This document shows, piece by piece, positions 61,547 to 64,000 of a stretch of 64,000 bases of DNA. Source of the stretch: Brevibacillus antibioticus (GTDB lineage Bacteria > Bacillota > Bacilli > Brevibacillales > Brevibacillaceae). Both the position numbers and the translations under genes were made by a program. How positions within the stretch are numbered: position 1 is the stretch's first letter; each line of letters opens with the position of its first letter. The notes beneath the pieces were generated by a model that saw only the letters and a program-made list of their open reading frames with translations, had not been told where the DNA came from and ran no database searches. The stretch lies in NCBI RefSeq assembly GCF_005217615.1, contig NZ_SZNK01000001.1:3898501-3962500 (forward strand). The letters are read 5' to 3'.

Positions 61547-62416
61547 CTATAAAAGTGGAATGTATATAGATATTTTCATCGCCTCAGGATAGCTCGAACC
61601 TCTCACGTCTGTCACTTCAAAATCCGGTCCCTTGCCTCTCTCATAATTCGATTGAGGCAACCATGTTCCGTAAATGTAGCGACGTGTGTTTTGTACAAGG
61701 TCGGCATCACCCGTCACTTTGAATTCCGCGTATTTTCCGCCAGGCAAGACAAGTGAAATAAAACCTTCAGGCAATTCATCAGGAACATGATGCACAACCT
61801 CCCCGATCACAAAAGAAAAGTTCCCATCATCTTCAAATTCGCAGGCAATTCCGTACGACATATCTTCCGCCGCTTTATTGGGAATCCGCAAATAGTCTTG
61901 ATTACGGCCGAATTCATCATAAAAGCCTGGAATGTCTTTAAAATGCTGCTCATCCTGTAAACTCGTCCGGAACCTGCGCCCCATGATACAAATGTCATCT
62001 AATGTCGCGATGTTTGGTTTGTTCATCGTGATCTCTCCTTTGATCGTTTGGCGAAAGGCCAAGAAGTCCATCTTGGCTAGATACGGCAGCGAATGATTTT
62101 CTTTGCGATACCTTCCAGGCGTAATCCCGAACTGCTTCTCAAAAGCGCGTGTCAATGCTTCCTGCGACTGGTATTGATAAGCTACCGCAATTTCGAGTAC
62201 ATTGTCACTTGTCTGTTTTAGCGCAAGTGCGGCTTCCGACAGTCTGCGCTTACGAATGTACTCCTGCACGCTGAAGCCTGAAATTGCCTGAAACAGACGT
62301 TGAAAATGAAATGCAGAGAAATGCGCCTGAGAAGCAATTTCCGTGATGTTCATTTCTTCCTGAAGATGCTCTTCCACAAAATCAATCGCGTCCTGAATCC
62401 GCTTGTACGTGTCCAT
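61547..62416 (-). CDS. AraC-family regulator with C-terminal GyrI-like effector domain
   Basis: A 289-residue protein. The N-terminal 105 residues hold two AraC helix-turn-helix motifs (MNITEIASQAHFSAFHFQRL, VQEYIRKRRLSEAALALKQT, ALTRAFEKQFGITPGRYRKE). Residues about 130-289 are a GyrI-like/AraC_E_bind domain that binds small hydrophobic molecules (FISLVLPGGKYAEFKVTGDA, RRYIYGTWLPQSNYERGKGP). This layout is that of the MarA/Rob-like YdeE and BmrR-type multidrug sensors. Its target is unknown; no efflux gene is adjacent. Confidence 0.92.
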   Translation of the reverse strand: MDTYKRIQDAIDFVEEHLQEEMNITEIASQAHFSAFHFQRLFQAISGFSVQEYIRKRRLSEAALALKQTSDNVLEIAVAYQYQSQEALTRAFEKQFGITPGRYRKENHSLPYLAKMDFLAFRQTIKGEITMNKPNIATLDDICIMGRRFRTSLQDEQHFKDIPGFYDEFGRNQDYLRIPNKAAEDMSYGIACEFEDDGNFSFVIGEVVHHVPDELPEGFISLVLPGGKYAEFKVTGDADLVQNTRRYIYGTWLPQSNYERGKGPDFEVTDVRGSSYPEAMKISIYIPLL

Positions 62417-62499
62417 CTTTGACTTCCTTCACCTATTTTTTCTTAAGTATGCGGGAGATCACTGGTATTTTTTTGATCAACTGTGCTATCCTTCAAGCT

Positions 62500-63483
62500 T
62501 TACGTCGTCAGTCGCTCTACCAATTCGGGCGACAGCTCCTTCTCTTCCTTTTTCCCATCCAGCTGCTGTGTCCAAATCCGCTCATGCAGCATCTCAAATC
62601 CGTATTTTCCCATCAGCGTACTGGAGCTAGATACGGTGGTGATCTCTAGTAATTCTCCGATTGGCTGATCATCGCAACCGACTACGGCTAAGTCTTCCGG
62701 TACGCGAATCCCCAATCTGCTCGCCTCTTTGATGATTCCTGCCGCTATATGATTGCACGATACGATCATAGCTGTCGGCCGCTCTTCTGTTTGCAGCAAT
62801 TTCCCCACGACATCCTTGCCGTCCTGGATCGTTAAACACTCTTCAAATGACCACTTAGGAGAGGGTGTCACGTCAATCGAACGCAGCTTTTCGTAATAGG
62901 CACGTTTGCGATGTTGACTGTTAAAGCTGTTTTTTCTGCCGATGCAATACCCGATCCGGCGATGCCCCTTCTTGATCAGATACTCCATCCCGATCAGAAA
63001 CGTTTGATAGTGGTCGATATGAACACTCGAAACAGAGGTGGTATCATTTGCTTCACACGTGATGATAGGTCCGTAACCTGCATATTCGTTGAGCGTTTCG
63101 CAAGAGCTGGATCTGGAGCACATGATGAGCCCGTCGATTTTTTTATTTTTGAGCAAGTGTAAAACACTGCGTTCTTGCTCGGGGTTGTTATTCGTTTGGC
63201 ACACCATCAGCTTGTAATGATGCTGGACTGCTTCTGCCGCAATCCCTTCGATAATGGAGCTGTAGTATTGGTTGTTGACGAGAGGCAATGTCACACCGAT
63301 GACCATCGTTTTTCCGGTAGAGAGGTGGACCGCATTACTGTTTTGAACATAATTTTGTTCTTCAATAATCTTGAGAATCTCCGCGCGTTTTTTCTCGTTC
63401 ACGTACGGATGGTTGTTAAGCACACGGGAAACGGTTGATACGGATACACCCGCCAATTTCGCGATTTCTCTTATGTTAGCCAC
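62500..63483 (-). CDS. LacI-family transcriptional repressor
   Basis: A 327-residue repressor: N-terminal LacI helix-turn-helix (MANIREIAKLAGVSVSTVSR, VLNNHPYVNEKKR) with the hinge helix, then a periplasmic-binding-like sugar domain (MVIGVTLPLVNNQYYSSIIE, IVSCNHIAAGIIKEASRLGI, DLAVVGCDDQPIGELL). The divergent gene to the right encodes a YczE-like membrane protein, which could be its target. The effector sugar is unknown. Confidence 0.94.
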   Translation of the reverse strand: MANIREIAKLAGVSVSTVSRVLNNHPYVNEKKRAEILKIIEEQNYVQNSNAVHLSTGKTMVIGVTLPLVNNQYYSSIIEGIAAEAVQHHYKLMVCQTNNNPEQERSVLHLLKNKKIDGLIMCSRSSSCETLNEYAGYGPIITCEANDTTSVSSVHIDHYQTFLIGMEYLIKKGHRRIGYCIGRKNSFNSQHRKRAYYEKLRSIDVTPSPKWSFEECLTIQDGKDVVGKLLQTEERPTAMIVSCNHIAAGIIKEASRLGIRVPEDLAVVGCDDQPIGELLEITTVSSSSTLMGKYGFEMLHERIWTQQLDGKKEEKELSPELVERLTT

Positions 63484-63604
63484 TCAGATTACTCCTCGAA
63501 GTCGGATCAGTACTTATTACATACATCAAAACACATTCCGCTTGCTCTGAAAAGCGTTCCACATATTATGCTCTCCTTATGTAGAATGAAAGGAGTCGTG
63601 TTTT

Positions 63605-64000
63605 GTGATTCGCTTAAAATTTGAATATCTCTTGTTTATCGTAGGCTTATTGATTTTGGCGCTCGGGATCAATATGATGACGACCATTACTTCCTTTGGT
63701 CTTAGCCCGTATGATTCTCTGTTTATTGCCCTGTATCAAAACTTCGGAATATCGATTGGCTTCTGGATGCTTGCCATTAACCTGACCTTTGTCATCATCG
63801 TCCTTTTCATGGATCGCAGTTACATTACTGTCGGTGCCATTTTGGTCATGCTGCTGATCTCCCTCTTTGTTGATTTGATCGGGTCTATCGATGCGCTCAT
63901 GGCTACTATCCGTTCATTGCCGCCGCTTCTGACCATGGCACTCGGAAACATTTGCATCGGCAGCGGTATCGGGTTGTATGTGTGTACGCAAGTGTGCACA
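63605..64000 (+). CDS. YczE/YitT-like integral membrane protein, N-terminal 132 residues
   Basis: Cut by the right edge of the window. The GTG at 63605 follows AAAGGAG and gives MIRLKFEYLLFIVGLLILAL. At least four hydrophobic helices are visible, with GINMMTTITSFGLSPYDSLF, IALYQNFGISIGFWMLAINL and GAILVMLLISLFVDLIGSID, the pattern of YczE/YyaS/YitT family proteins of unknown function. It diverges from the LacI-type gene. B. subtilis YczE is needed for surfactin-type synthesis regulation, but that does not prove the same role here. Confidence 0.85.
   Translation, partial: MIRLKFEYLLFIVGLLILALGINMMTTITSFGLSPYDSLFIALYQNFGISIGFWMLAINLTFVIIVLFMDRSYITVGAILVMLLISLFVDLIGSIDALMATIRSLPPLLTMALGNICIGSGIGLYVCTQVCT

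Overview
The window looks like a chromosomal piece of a spore-forming, motile, moderately GC-rich member of the Paenibacillaceae, most likely Brevibacillus. The evidence is an sspK-type small acid-soluble spore protein, a spore-coat transglutaminase (tgl), motAB, Bacillus-style YknXYZ and BmrCD-like ABC systems, strong AGGAGG ribosome-binding sites and Gram-positive riboswitches. This assignment is inferred from gene content; no 16S gene is present. No rRNA, tRNA, CRISPR array or prophage was seen.

Layout. 1-3 kb: start of a thiamine operon (thiO, running off the left edge) behind a promoter, TPP riboswitch and terminator, then a glucose-6-phosphate isomerase with an unusual C-terminal helix-turn-helix tail. 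3.2-6.4 kb: a YknXYZ-like efflux operon. 6.5-9.9 kb: small genes (sspK, YqkE-like, DUF3905-like) around a low-GC accessory patch holding an IS3 orfA relic. 10-13 kb: HesB-like protein, M50 protease, CorC/HlyC-type protein. 13-20 kb: CDF transporter, guanidine-I riboswitch with a paired SMR exporter, and an AtoS/AtoC two-component system beside an AtoE-like transporter with a sigma-54 promoter. 20-30 kb: phosphatase, hydrolase, HxlR regulator, motAB, ZIP transporter, peptide deformylase, chemoreceptor, SolA-like oxidase, tgl. 31-41 kb: EamA exporter, cidABR-like genes, secreted Ig-like protein, metA, glutamate dehydrogenase, pncB, MOSC protein, rluF and a cold-shock gene. 41.9-43.8 kb: a complete IS200/IS605 element (tnpA, tnpB, probable omega-RNA). 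43.8-54 kb: MocR regulator and divergent EamA gene, ECF sigma/anti-sigma pair, BmrCD-like multidrug ABC heterodimer with a leader peptide, K+ channel subunit. 54-64 kb: sigma-54 controlled amidohydrolase/transporter operon with its activator, a GTPase-less EF-G/TetM-like protein, GNAT, AraC and LacI regulators, and a partial YczE-like gene.

The most unusual material is (1) a family of large nested palindromes (200-230 nt each; two convergent pairs plus one single copy) in which inner and outer stems differ in sequence between copies but keep pairing, while junction motifs stay conserved, pointing to a structured RNA or a structured mobile element; (2) a protein with EF-G domains III-V but no GTPase domain; (3) the isomerase/helix-turn-helix fusion; (4) an orphan IS605-type omega-RNA-like end with no transposon genes; (5) a leader peptide with a possible attenuator ahead of the multidrug ABC operon.
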